Assembly: GCA_023055425.1 (NCBI GenBank)
Contig: JALGPY010000005.1
Coordinates: forward strand, 4,551,501 to 4,615,500
DNA: 64,000 nt
From: Linanthus parryae
Lineage: Eukaryota; Streptophyta; Magnoliopsida; Ericales; Polemoniaceae
Reading direction: 5' to 3'
The first letter of the stretch is position 1, and each line of letters opens with the position of its first letter. The translations under genes and the position numbers were made by a program. Under the pieces are notes generated by a model, which was not told the origin of the DNA, did not search any database, and saw only the letters and a list, made by a program, of their open reading frames with translations. Shown piece after piece: positions 24,053 to 35,921 of the stretch.

Positions 24053-24185
24053 CACAACTTCAATTGTTACACATCTAACTCGAAACCTTCCTTCTCAACC
24101 GTAGAAAATAAATGTAAGACAACGACAACGACATTAGAGAAACGCAAGTTCAAAAACCTTATAAGCACGTGGTGGATAGTAATTG
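24053..24185. repeat. Dispersed direct repeat, copy 1
   Basis: About 130 bp from CACAACTTCAATTGTTACAC to CACGTGGTGGATAGTAATT, matched with scattered differences at 25487-25612. Confidence 0.75.
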
Positions 24186-24239
24186 TGTGCGAAGGGGAAG
24201 AGAGAGAGAGGGATTAGGGTTAAAATGGGGGATAATGAG

Positions 24240-24430
24240 AGATGAGGGTAATATATAGGAGGTAATTTTTATCACATTTCAGGGGTAAAATAGTATTTTT
24301 CCCCGTACCGTTAGTCAATTGTTAGCATCCATCCAAAAAAAGATGCGGAGTGTCTTTATCCAAAACACAGGATAGCGAGATGGTTTTTCTCTAAACTCAG
24401 GGGTGGTCAGTGTCTTTCACCCTTTATACA
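24240..24430. mobile_element. Degraded MULE-type MITE fragment
   Basis: The right edge reads GTCAGTGTCTTTCACCC, resembling the terminus GTGTCTTTTACCC of the elements at 57685-57958 and 35372-41385. The left terminus and target duplication are not clear. Confidence 0.35.
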
Positions 24431-25299
24431 AATATAGTGTAATGTAGTCGCTTTATATTTCTTGTTGACATTTTAATTCGTAGAGTTCATTTGAGCCGTT
24501 GTCGTATTCCTCGAAATCTAATTCCTTTATTAACTTTTAAGTTTCTCACAATTAAACTTTTTTTCAGTGATCTTCTAATTTATAATTTTATTACTTCCTA
24601 ATTAATTCGTATCTTATCTTCTCTATCTCTCAACATAATAGTAATAACAATCATTTTAGTCACTTATACATGATCAATTCCTAAACTTAACCGAAATCTA
24701 TTTGAATCCCATCATAATTACCTATAGTATCACCCAATTACTACGTATAATTAAAGCCATTAATTCCACTAATTTTCATCCAAATTAGTTTCACAATAAT
24801 AACTTGCACCCATTACACCCATTAGAACTAGCTAAAGTCCCTAATTAACTTTAGCTAGTTCTATTTCTAGTTAATTATCTTCGTTATTATCATAGTTGCA
24901 TTACTTTTGTTTATGGCATTAATCAGGCAGCTAACATAATTAAGCCCTTATATCTCCCTCATCAATTTTTCTTAAACTCCCAGTCGTTAACCCTAAAATT
25001 CACTGTCAATGTGGTCTTTAAATACCATGCCCTCTCTTGCTATTACGCACTCACCAAGCCTTCAAAAAATCCATCTCATCACCTACTGCAACTCTCACTC
25101 TCTCGCATAGCTTGACAACCACAACCACCGTTTTCGTTTTCCTTCTCCATAAACGGAGAAGACCCAACTGTCCCCACCATCGGTGCAAATACGACTACAA
25201 CGTGAAGGTGCTGCATGACCGATCGAAGCTCGTGATTCACTGCGGAAAAGAAGGTTAGCCGAAGCTTGCGCACAACTTTCTGCTGGGTTCAATTCGGAG

Positions 25300-25434
25300 G
25301 AGTTCAATTTCTATGGACGCGAAGGAAACAAGTTAGCCAACGAATTTGCGAAACGAGGTATGATAGAGGATGATATGTCATATTATTCTTATGTTCACCA
25401 ATGGGCTGTAAACGTTTCCACTAGCAACCTTTGA
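25300..25434 (+). pseudogene. LINE RNase H C-terminal fragment
   Basis: A short frame reads NFYGREGNKLANEFAKRG and ends at TGA. The REGN-x-LA-x-x-LAKRG pattern is the C-terminal part of the RNase H domain that closes L1-type ORF2 in plants. No upstream RNase H residues remain in frame. It is probably the 3' end of the LINE broken at 23375-24000. Confidence 0.65.
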
Positions 25435-25486
25435 GTCCGACTACCAAAAATGAATATAACTATTTCTCCCTAAAAAATAAATAAAT

Positions 25487-25612
25487 CACAACTTCAATTG
25501 TTACACTGCTAACTTCTCAACCCTCCTTCGCAACCCTAAAAATAAATGTAAGACAACAACATTAGAGAAATCCAAGTTCAAAAAACTTAATAAAGCACGT
25601 GGTGGATAGTAA
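25487..25612. repeat. Dispersed direct repeat, copy 2
   Basis: Partner of 24053-24185, about 1.43 kb away in the same orientation. The LINE remnants lie around and between the copies. Confidence 0.75.
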
Positions 25613-25681
25613 TTCTTATCCACCAGATTACAGTCCCATTCTGTAGGGTCGAAGCAGAGGATCCATGATGAATGGGTAGTA

Positions 25682-25933
25682 CTTCCTCAGTTTCTTCTTT
25701 TTTCCAGCTTTGACTTTTACCACTATTCATCAATTCGCTTTGACCCGATAATTTAATTAGCAATACGATGCAATTTTTCGATAAATTTTCATGGTGTTAT
25801 ACAGTAAACTTTACTCTATAACACCATGAAAAGTTACCGAAAAATTGCATCATTGCTATCCCAATCAATCACCGGGTCAAAATGACATGACTACAAAAGT
25901 CAAAACCGAAAGAAATAGAAGAAACAGACCAAG
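25682..25933. mobile_element. Stowaway-like fold-back MITE, copy A
   Basis: 252 bp between TA dinucleotides. The ends CTTCCTCAGTTTCTTCT and AGAAGAAACAGACCAAG are inverted repeats, and pairing continues almost to the centre (TGGTGTTATACAG against CTCTATAACACCA), so the transcript would be one long hairpin. Same family as the elements at 41999, 42725, 45085 and 56266. It lies about 1.1 kb upstream of the WD40 start codon. Confidence 0.8.
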
Positions 25934-27031
25934 TAATTTACAGTCTAGAAAATGAACCACAGTGATGATGTGTCTGGGTTCAGACGAAACCTTTCTTTGG
26001 TAACCAAGAATTACACCAATCTCTCTTCTTGTTCAGGAATTCGCCAACACTTCACAATTTGACTAAACCCACAAACCGCTCTCCCACACCAACCCACAAA
26101 AATCAAACCTTTTTGGGTTTGGATCTCTCCCCCTATCCGTCGGCAGCGATTGATTGAGGTAAAGACTCTTCTTTTATCTTCTTCATCCGTTTCTGGGTTT
26201 TGACTCTAGCTCTCACTCAATCACTGATCTTCTGCAAATTTCATGCCTTTGATGTTTCTTTAACCGAACCCTTTCGATTGACAGTCAATTGATTGTTTTC
26301 GCTTTCTGGGTTTCTCTGTTATGCTCGTATTTGTAGCTGTGCCGATTACTGTATTGTGTTCTTGTGAATTGATTTTTGGGTAGACGATTTAGCTCATCAT
26401 AGTCTTGTGTATGGTCTGTTTAGATCAAAAGTCCGAATCTTTGAGCTTAATTTAGCAGAAAATAAGGTCATACCGACAAAATTTAGCAGAAACTAAGGAA
26501 AAGCAAGAAGCTAAAAGAAAAGTTTGATTTCTTATTGGTTAGTTCAAAAGCTTCAAACCCAGTTTAAATTTCATAGAGTACAATGAATTTGGAAGCAATT
26601 CAAATGCAAAGAGCCTGTATTGATCAGTTTAGCAGAAAATAAGGAAAAGCCTGAAACATGAACCTGGACAATTACCTAAAAGCAACTCTTGATTTCTTGT
26701 TGGTTAGTGTAAAAGCTTTAAACCAGCATGATTTTAGAGAGTACAATGAATTTGGAAGCACTTGGAGAGTCATTTAATGGTTCTATAATAGAGGGTGATA
26801 TTATCAAAGCAATTTATATGCAAAGAGACAGAATAGAAATCAATGCGCGAGACCTTCTTTTCGAGGTAGTTATGTTTATATATGGACGTGAGTAAGCATT
26901 TTCTAACACTAGTACCACCTCATTTGCAGAATTTCATGTTTGAAGATAATCTAAGATGCCGGAAGTTTCAGTAGCTAGGTCACCAGCTTCGGTTATCAGC
27001 TGAAATGTACTTTTCTGACAGCGATTATTAC

Positions 27032-28448
27032 ATGGGCTATGCAATGAGTAGATTAGAAGTAGATTCGGACCTCCGATGCAACAATGAAAAGTCAATTTCT
27101 GAAGTGGGCAGCAGCCGTAAGGCTAAAAAGCAGTTGAATCGTGTGGATAGTGATTTCGCTCAAACATCCAAGCTCCAATCGTCGCCGCACGATCATTTCA
27201 GCAGAGTTGCTCCGGGGAAGAATGAGTTCCAAGTTTCGACTATTAAGATGTTAGCTGGAAGAGAAGGCAACTATTCAGGGAGAGGCAAGTTTTCTCGTGG
27301 TGATTGTTGTCATGTTCTAGGTAGGTATTTGCCGGTGCATAGTCCTCGGGTCGTGGACCAGTTGGCAACCAGGGCTTATGTCTCTCAGTTCTCCGCCGAT
27401 GGTTCCCTTTTTGTTGCGGGGTTTCAGGTAATATTACAGCATTTTACACTTCAGATTTATATGGATTACATTTATGGACTGTAGAATAAATAAAAAACCG
27501 AACTTTCTCTATAGTTTTTTACTAAATGCTTTTTTTGGGAAGCAGGGAAGCAACATTAGAATCTATAATGTGGAGCAAGATTGGAAGCTTCAAAAGAATA
27601 TACTTGCTAAAAGTTTGCGATGGACAATTACCGATACGTCCCTTTCACCTGATCAGCGCTTTCTGGTGAGTTTTCGTCTCTATTATGATACTTTTCTAGG
27701 CAATTTCAGTTGCACCGTGCAGATTTGTTGGAGGGTAAATGGTGGGCTTTATTTAATATATTCACTCTTCTGCATTTATGATATACTGTATGATGTAAAA
27801 CAGTAAAAGCCTTGTTCTTTGAACTTGTAACACATTGCAAGATCATGGAAGACTCTTTATTTGTGTGATGTGATTATTTAGGCCATCTCATGTGAACTTG
27901 TCGTCTAAAATCTGCTATGTAATTAGACGAAATGCAGTAATATTTTATTTGCAGCTTTGCAAAATGGTTGGCGTTTTAACTCAAAATCTTGATTTTCTGA
28001 AGCTTAAAAAGACTTAGTAGGAGGTGCGGAGTTCTGAATGTATATTTATCACTGTCATTGCTTCACTTACCTAAATTAGTCAGTTTGTTTACTTTCTCTC
28101 ATTATATGTTTACTTTCTCTCGTTACTTTTATTCTCATTTGTGACACTGAAACTTATTTACCTCTATGAATCTAAGTTTGGCTTTTTATCTCTTACCCAA
28201 TCACTTTCAGTATGTCACAGTAGGTATTGTTGTGGCAGGTTTACGCCAGCATGTCACCGTTTGTCCACATCGTCAACATTAGCTCTGCTGGAACTCAATC
28301 TCTTGCTAATGTCACGGTACGATATACAAACTTGCTTCCTCCGGATATAGAATTGGGATGTATCAGTTCAGAGACGTCTACATGATTATGTTTTGCTGCA
28401 AACTTTTAACAACTAATCTCTGCTTCAAAGTTGAAATCTTGGAGGTGT

Positions 28449-28495
<47 letters not shown>

Positions 28496-31400
28496 TATGA
28501 TCTCGTAGCACACTGTTGTGAACCATATTTTTCCAATAATTTGGGCTCTCAGGTTCCTATTATTTCATTCGGGTCCAAGGTTGAGCTCGAAGAAGTTTAC
28601 TCTCTGAATTCATTTCCATGTGGAGTTTTGTGCTGGAATATGTGATTATTCGTTCATTTCTGACCCATTCCCTATGCAGGAAATTCACGAGGGTTTGGAT
28701 TTTTCGTCCTCTGATGACGATGGAGGTTACTCATTTGGTATATTTTCGGTAAAATTTTCAAATGATGGGCGAGAACTGGTTGCTGGTAGCAGCGACGACT
28801 CTATTTATGTTTATGATGTTGAAGCCAATAAGCTTTCCCTTCGAATTTTGGCACACACGGTAAGTTGATATCATGATTAGCATTCTTTCGCAGCTCTTGG
28901 CTCATTGCTTCTCAGTGCCTGATGATGGTTTACTTATTTATTTTGACACCTATCGACATGATGACTATTTTCTCAAAGCAATAGAAGCTCGCATTGTCGC
29001 TTCTTGTCTTACAGAAAGCACAAGTACTTAGGATGATGCTACAATAGTGATAGGATTAAGTTAATATTTTCTGGCTTGCTTTCATATATCAACGTTGCTC
29101 GTCATTTAACGAGTAACATACTTGAGGCTGTAACTTAGGGTGGGTTTGGTGCGGACTTTTTTGTCTTTCAATCCAAAATCCACTTTTTTGCTTTTTGGAG
29201 TTTTTCGCAAAGTTTTGGTATGACTTTTTTGAGTAGATTTTGGATTTTGGCTTTTTCAGTCGTAGTGTAAAATTGGTGGAAGAAAAAAGTTAGGTTTGAT
29301 GAGCTTTTTTGTGATTTTTTCCCCAAATCATGAAAATGACAATAATGTCCTTAACATTAATTTATTATTACACCTTTTTGAGACTTTTTGTGACTTTTGT
29401 GTCACGGAATTTTTCCTCTCCATCTTTTAAGACAGCTTAAAATCCAAAAAGTCCAGACCAAACCCACCCTTAGTCAATGTAAATAAGAATGGTGATACTT
29501 GTAAGTTCTTCACAGTTCTAAACTTAATTGATTACTGCTGCAAATTGATATCTCTGAAACAATAGATTTCATGTTTGGAAGCTCCTCTTAATGATATCAT
29601 GTTTTCTCTCCATGAATCCAGAAGAAATATAGCATAACACGTCTTTTCTTGGTGCAGTCTGATGTCAATTCGGTATGCTTTGGTGATGAAAGCGGCCATC
29701 TTATTTACTCTGGCAGTGATGATAATCTCTGTAAGGTAATCTCTACTACTGTGCTCTTGCCGTGAAACTATGAAGATTGCTGTTTCTCTTCACTGATAAT
29801 TGCTTCATGGCATTAGTTTCTCTACATGTTATCTTCAAGGAATTTTATCTCTGTTCCTGCTTTGTTTGGCCGACCCTTCAGATTTTTTTCACGCATCATT
29901 AAGCTACTCTCGTCTTATTGGTCAGTTTCATTTCGAATAATGTAGTCGTCGTTACATACGTGGACGGAAAGAAGAAAAATATTAGATTGTTCGTTTTGGT
30001 GTAATCTAGATCTGTATGACACTGTTCTGCACCACCAAGATATACCATGCTGTCTTCCTCCGTCCAAAATTTAGCCTTGTTTGCCATTTTAGCTTGTCCC
30101 GAAATTATGTTATATTCCAACTTTTTTGCCATCACCTTTTCCACTTTCGCCCTTCTTTAGCGACTTGATTTTTTTCAATTTGTATGGACCCACGTATGTT
30201 ACCATCATAAATGTACGAGGGTAATGAGTTTGAAAACGCTAACCAGCTCGCGCATCGTTTGCTGCAGCTGGTTATGAGTTACAAGACGCAAGAGTTTGGA
30301 TAGGGTGTCTTCCAATTTGGGCTACTGCCACTGATGTAATTGCTATGGGTGGAAACACCATTTGATTAATGAAAATCTGTTTCTTCAAAATAAAATAAAA
30401 TGTACGAGGGTAATTTTAGTAGTGAATGAATTCTTTTGACTTCCTTGATACGTGTGAAAATTCAAACAAGACTTAACATTTTGGGATGCACGGGTAATTA
30501 GATTAATCCTCATGGGAAAAAAGTGTGATTTTTCTTGTTTAGTTTAGCCATTGCTTTTTTGTCATCAAAATATCATGGTTTTAGTTTTTGGCTTCCATTT
30601 CTCATCTTGTCTACTTTATATAAAGCACGATAGCTAGTAATGAGAGTAACACCCTTTCTATGTAATTTACCCTCATTTTAAACTATATTTACTAGATTGA
30701 CTAAACATTTATTGGCAAATAATGTGTAATAATTAATAATAGTACGTAACATGCTACACCTTTTTGTTTTCTATTGCAATATTATGACAATAAATATCTC
30801 CAACTATTTAATACATTAATGACAACCAATTCATGTGATTTATCATGAATTCATGGTCTAATTAAACAATAATGCTACCCTTCCAGAATTCGGGGCTCCC
30901 GAATCTGATGTGTCCAAGCCATGTCAACACATTTTGATGAGTTTTTACTTTTAATAATAGAGACCCACCGCTTCCCATATGCTCTCCACTGAAGTTCTTC
31001 TCATCCATCTCTCTCTCTATTGATTTCATCTTCTTCTTCTCATCATACTTTCTCTCTTCACCTTCTGCGTTTCTTTAACTCTTGTAAGCTGATGGAAAGA
31101 GACCAAGACTTTCGCAACTCACATCCACAACTGAATGTAACGATTTTCAGATCCGAATTGCCTCCCTAGGACTATAATAATAGCCCTGAATCTCTTTTTC
31201 ATCTCATCACAAAGATTACAAACAATCAATTTATGTTTTTCTTTGTGGTGATTTACAGACACAAATTTCATTTTCTCACAAACACAAAGCGAACCATTTG
31301 CTTATATGATAAATCAACAAGAAACAATATGATTCTTGCAAGATTCATCATCTTGCGGCATTATAGAGAAAACAGAGCAAAACAGAGCAAATGGATGGGA

Positions 31401-34248
31401 TGATAAACACGGAAACAGTGTCTTGCTTGATGTTTATCAACTAGCTAATTTATACCATTAATTGAGATAGATAATCTATTTTCAAAGCTTTGAAGTAGTC
31501 GTTCTATGGTGATGGAGAAGTTTGAACCTGATGATGGTGTTCTCATCTTGAACCCTCATAATGGTAAACCAAGAATAGAGTTGGAGGAAATAAATATAGA
31601 TTGGAAAAGATGAAGACTAGCAGAGTAGAGATGAGGGAGAGAGGTGGAAAAATAGGAGAGAGATTGAGACCACATTCATCTGACTTGGTTTTGCCACCTC
31701 ATTTTCGGGGAGTTCGAGGAGTAGCTCCTTCGGTGAGCGTAGCATTACTGCTAATTAAAAGGTTGCGAACTCATCAGTTACACTTTTGAGCCTGTGATCA
31801 AACCTTTCGCCTACAATAGGCCACTATGAATATGACCAATCTCACTGTCCAATATATATACTCCAACATTCTTCAACAGCCTAAAATACCATTTTGTTGA
31901 TTGAGTCCGAATTATGAACATATTACGTTTATGGTTAACAGTTAGATTGTTTAGAGATAAGTTCGATTAATATACATACAGTGTAGTACTACTCATCAAT
32001 TAAGGGTAAATTTTGTTTTACTAAAAGTTTGTGGACTACAGAAATTTGTTGTGGCAGCCGTTTTGATTATTCGAAATCCTTTTAAAGAATTGTGTGGTGG
32101 AAAAATAATAATTTGAAACTAATATCAAACAATTTAAAAATATCACCCCCCCCCCCAACCCACGCGCTACGCGCGCGTGGTGGGCTTACTAGTCCATTTC
32201 TAAGAAGAACATAAGAAAAATGATAAATCGCTAGCTAGTAACCGTTCATTTGGGAACTTAGTTCATCTTTAGGGCAAGAAGTTCCAGTCGAACAATTTTT
32301 ATGGTTACAGTCAAAATTCAGTACAACGGAAATTTTATTAATGATTCTGTTTATGGTTCTGATGATCTGAGTTGTGGGGAGAGGGAAGGCTATAAGGTTT
32401 ATCATCTATAGTATTTAGTTTATGCAAGTTAGAGATGGATGCAATATCTGAATTGGTGATATCAGTTTCTTGTGATGATGTTCTGATTCTTTTGACTGAT
32501 TTAGGTTTGGGATAGGCGCTGCTTCAGCTCAACAGGTAAGGCTTCAGGGGTTCTGATGGGGCATCTGGAAGGAATAACACATGTGGACAGCCGCGGCGAC
32601 GGCCGTTACTTCATTTCAAATGGCAAAGATCAAACCATTAAACTTTGGGATATCAGGAAAATGTCATCCAACACTTCTTGGTAATCACCTGAACCTTTTC
32701 TCTTGGCCATATAGTTTTCGTCTTCTGCTATTTCATGTATCAATTTTCATTCTACGGCTTGAACATTTACGTCTTCATGGTTTCTTACACCAGTGTTAAT
32801 ATGATAGTCGCGTGCGTCCTCACATTTTGAATGAGGCATTTCATAATTATGTTTTATTATAATATGACCCACAAACTTTATAAACACACACACACATACC
32901 GTTCATTTACACAAAATGTATGCTTTGTTTCACAAATTTCATAAAAAAAACAATTTGACTCGTGAACTTCTTAGACTGTGCATCTAGGTATGGGGAGTAC
33001 ACTAGTTCTTATATACGCCTATGTTGAAAAATAAAAATAGTGAACTGATACATGTCAAGTAGAACTCTAAACTTTAGGCAAGAACTACGAAAATCGGAAC
33101 AAATCTTGAAAATGGGTTTCACCTGTACATGCTTATTGATTCTCTCAATGAAAAGAGTTGGATCTCTTGAAAGAGCTTACACGATTTCAACTAATATATT
33201 TTCTCCCTGCAATTGCAGCAGTTCTGGCCTTAGGAACTACGAATGGGATTATAGATGGATGGATTACCCACCTCAGGCAAGAGCTTTGAAACACCCGTGC
33301 GATCAATCTCTGGCAACTTATAAAGGACATGCCGTTCTGCGCACTCTCATTCGTTGCTACTTTTCGCCTGCTTTTAGGTGTGTGTGTGTGTGTGTTTTAA
33401 GTTTTTGTTTAAAATGTTGATGCCAAAGATCAAATCTTCTGAGTTCCTATCTTGGTGTTTTTTTACTCTCGCGTCCGCCCTGTTAATTTCTTGAACGTAT
33501 GAATTGGCAGCACGGGGCAGAAATACATCTACACAGGATCTCATGACGCTTGCGTATACATCTTTGATGTGGTATGTAATGATATCTAGTAGACTAACTG
33601 CTTTTCTCTATTCTACTTAACTGTTTAGTTCCATGTACACAGTATACATGTTTTCATCAGTCCCAAGTCCTTAACTGCATGTTTGGCTTTCTGGACTAAC
33701 CGAATTGGATTTGACTGGTTATAATTAGCCGGATTGGATTGGATTGGACCAGCTGGATTATAGTTATTATTGTGTTTGGTTTTGTGCAGTATTAACTTGG
33801 TCTATCACTTTATCGTTTAACTTCACTTGCCAGCCTTTAGGATTGAATGTTTCAGTTGCACTTCTAAGATCTGAACTCAAATTCATAGTTGGCACATTTT
33901 TTTGCCCAGAAAAACTTAATCCCTTCCATTGTAGTACAAGAATGTGCTCCCACCACTCTATATGGTCCCTTCCCTATTTGCATGTGGTGGGTGAAGATTT
34001 GTAAGGCTTATAGCGCAGTGGGTTCCAAAAGGGGTTCTTCTATAGGAAATAAATCGCTAGGCCTCACACGTTTAAATGAACGTGGTGAGTGCTGGTGGAA
34101 TGAAAAGTGTGTTCAGCTCATATTGAACTAAATATGTGCAAACAAACTCGAAAGATAGACTTTATTTATACTCCTTTTGAGATTAGAATTTATGTAGCAA
34201 CTCAGTTCCCCTCATGACTCATAATGCCGTCTAGACACACACACACAC

Positions 34249-34296
<48 letters not shown>

Positions 34297-34520
34297 AATT
34301 ACTAACAAGTATTTCTTTTCCTGATATGAAGGTTAGCGGAGCTCAAGTGGGGAGGCTCGATTACCATAAATCTACAGTCAGAGATTGTAGTTGGCATCCT
34401 GATTACCCGTTGCTGGTTAGCTCTTCTTGGGATGGAGATATCGTGAAATGGGAATTCCCCGGAACTGGAGAAGCTCCGCCACCTCCAAAGAGGAAACTCA
34501 GGAGGAGAACTTTCTACTGA
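27032..34520 (+). CDS. LEC14B: LEC14B/DCAF11-type WD40 protein (putative CUL4-DDB1 substrate receptor)
   Basis: Nine coding exons: 27032-27427, 27546-27665, 28239-28316, 28680-28859, 29658-29735, 32505-32680, 33219-33377, 33511-33571, 34332-34520. All introns are GT-AG and all joins stay in phase, giving 478 codons, the normal LEC14B length. The start MGYAMSRLE is chosen because it is the conserved LEC14B beginning and follows a likely acceptor (TTTCTGACAG); an in-frame ATG at 27005 is the alternative. WD40 repeats fill residues of about 120-465. Two WDxR boxes, VWDRR (285-289) and LWDIR (331-335), are the DDB1-binding DWD signature, so a role as adaptor of a CUL4 ubiquitin ligase is expected from human DCAF11; plant targets are unknown. 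A 5' UTR intron probably starts at 26158 (GATTGAG|GTAAAG). The C-terminus is basic (KRKLRRRTF). Confidence 0.93.
28448..28490. repeat. (GT)n microsatellite in intron 3
   Basis: About 20 GT units, about 190 bp upstream of the acceptor of coding exon 4. Confidence 0.95.
29138..29469. mobile_element. Tourist-like (PIF/Harbinger) MITE in intron 4 of the WD40 gene
   Basis: 332 bp with terminal inverted repeats GGGTGGGTTTGGTGCGGAC and GTCCAGACCAAACCCACCC and the 3-bp duplication TTA (29135-29137, 29470-29472). No coding capacity. A related end occurs at 58860-58993. Confidence 0.85.
30057..30494. mobile_element. Possible Stowaway MITE split by a LINE fragment
   Basis: Left end CCTCCGTCCAAAATTTAG and right end CATTTTGGGATGCACGGG are imperfect inverted repeats of the common plant Stowaway terminus. 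Clear TA duplications are not visible. The truncated LINE at 30226-30397 lies inside. Confidence 0.4.
30226..30397 (+). mobile_element. 5'-truncated LINE with 17-bp target duplication
   Basis: 172 bp flanked by perfect copies of AAATGTACGAGGGTAAT (30209-30225 and 30398-30414). It ends in TTCTTCAAAATAAAATA, an A-rich tail, after sequence like the 3' end of plant L1 elements. Truncation with a long duplication is the hallmark of target-primed reverse transcription. Confidence 0.85.
30867..31750. mobile_element. 884-bp TIR element with 9-bp target duplication (MULE-like)
   Basis: Flanked by perfect CTAATTAAA (30858-30866 and 31751-31759). Ends CAATAATGCTACCCT and AGCGTAGCATTACTG are inverted repeats of about 15 bp. 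A 9-bp duplication points to the Mutator superfamily. The interior has no transposase and contains a CT-rich, leader-like stretch at about 31000-31090, so capture of host sequence is possible but unproven. Confidence 0.75.
32157..32192 (+). mobile_element. Helitron-like 3' terminus
   Basis: A GC-rich hairpin (CCACGCGC...GCGCGTGG) is followed ten or so bases later by CTAG and then T, the standard 3' end of plant Helitrons. I could not locate the 5' TC end in the intron, so the element's length is unknown. Confidence 0.55.
33378..33396. repeat. (GT)n microsatellite forming the exon 7 splice donor
   Basis: Coding exon 7 ends ...CTTTTAG and the intron starts GTGTGTGTGTG, so the donor dinucleotide is the first unit of the repeat. 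Confidence 0.9.
34234..34292. repeat. (AC)n(AT)n compound microsatellite in intron 8
   Basis: About nine AC units followed by about 20 AT units, ending about 40 bp before the acceptor of the last coding exon. Confidence 0.95.
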
Positions 34521-35362
34521 AAATTGAGAGAACTTTCTTCTGAAAACTGCCATAAAACCACCAATTATCGTCTGCTCTGTCATCTTCCCAACTTGTGAAT
34601 TATTCTATTTGTGCTGCAACTTTTAACTGTAAATATCAACTTTCATGGTCTCAATGCACTTGTAATGCTTTACTAGCTTTGGAATGATCAATAATGTGTG
34701 TATCTTTCTGTACTTTGTAAGGCGACCTCCGTTGTATTTTTTTTTCTTTTTCTTCTGTTTTTCGAATAATGTATGGAGACATTTTCTTGAAATAATCAGG
34801 GTGTTATGTGGCTGGAGGTATATGTTCAGCCCATTGCTTCTTAGTATTTGGACCTATGGCATGTTTGGAAAAACCGGATTCGATAAATTAGAGATATCAC
34901 GGTTCCCACGAATGACCGATGTTTGGCTCGCTTTTGAAGGTCAAAGTAAATCTAAAGCATGTGCTATATTTTAGTCCTAGCTAGCCTAAAGAAAAAAAGC
35001 TGTCTAGTGAAATGAGTCCTTGGTGAATTCTATATTGAGTTGATTACCTACAAGGGTTGTTTCCTTGACTGAACTCAAATGATACAATAGGGGCGTGGGA
35101 AATAGAAGAAGAGTGTTTTTTTGTCTTATGTATAGCTACAAGACCCTTATGTTCTGGCAGTTATATCTGTTCTTTTACTGACAGTTATATTTGTTCTTTT
35201 ACGACACCTGACGGTTATCTAATTGTTTTTCGACTTGTCTAGCTTTAACAATCTTACGGTATGTATGTCGATAACTATTGCTGCTCCTGATATTGGGATC
35301 AGGAGAAAGATGAGTATAAGCCTAATGTGAAAATTTAATTTGGCCGCAGTTGTGTTTACGGG
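34521..35362 (+). other. 3' UTR of the WD40 gene and spacer
   Basis: Follows the stop codon. AATAAT-type signals near 34690 may serve polyadenylation. No other gene is seen. Confidence 0.5.
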
Positions 35363-35921
35363 TTTACTATTGGGAAAAAGACACTCTCACCCCTTCTACT
35401 ATGAAACAAATACACTTTCACCCCTTCCAATTTGTGAAATGACACTTTCACCCCTTTTATGTCCAATCTTCAGGATACTTACACCCCTGACGGTGTCATT
35501 TCTACTTTAAGAGTGCAAATTGGTCCTTGAAGCTGCTATCATTGACGGATCCCGGCACCATACTAGTGACGTCTTAATTAGGGAGCAAGTGTCCTGAAAC
35601 TCGGCGCACTAAAGGGGTGAAATTTCCCAAACTAGAAGGCATGAAAGTGGGTAATAATCTCTTTTTTACACTTTATTTTATGGTAGATTTTCTTTAGATG
35701 TATGGTAGAGATAGATGACAATGGAGGAAGACGAACGCCATAGGAAAGTAGTAGTAGACTATTAGTACTACTACTTGTAGTAGTAATTGTATTTACTTGT
35801 AGTTTGGCACACTAAAGGCAGAAAGTGTCCCTTTTCAAACTTGGAGGGGTGAAAGTGTCATCCGGTCAAGCAATAGGAGCCAAAAGTGTTTTTTTTAAGG
35901 AGAAGACTAAAATTTTATTAA

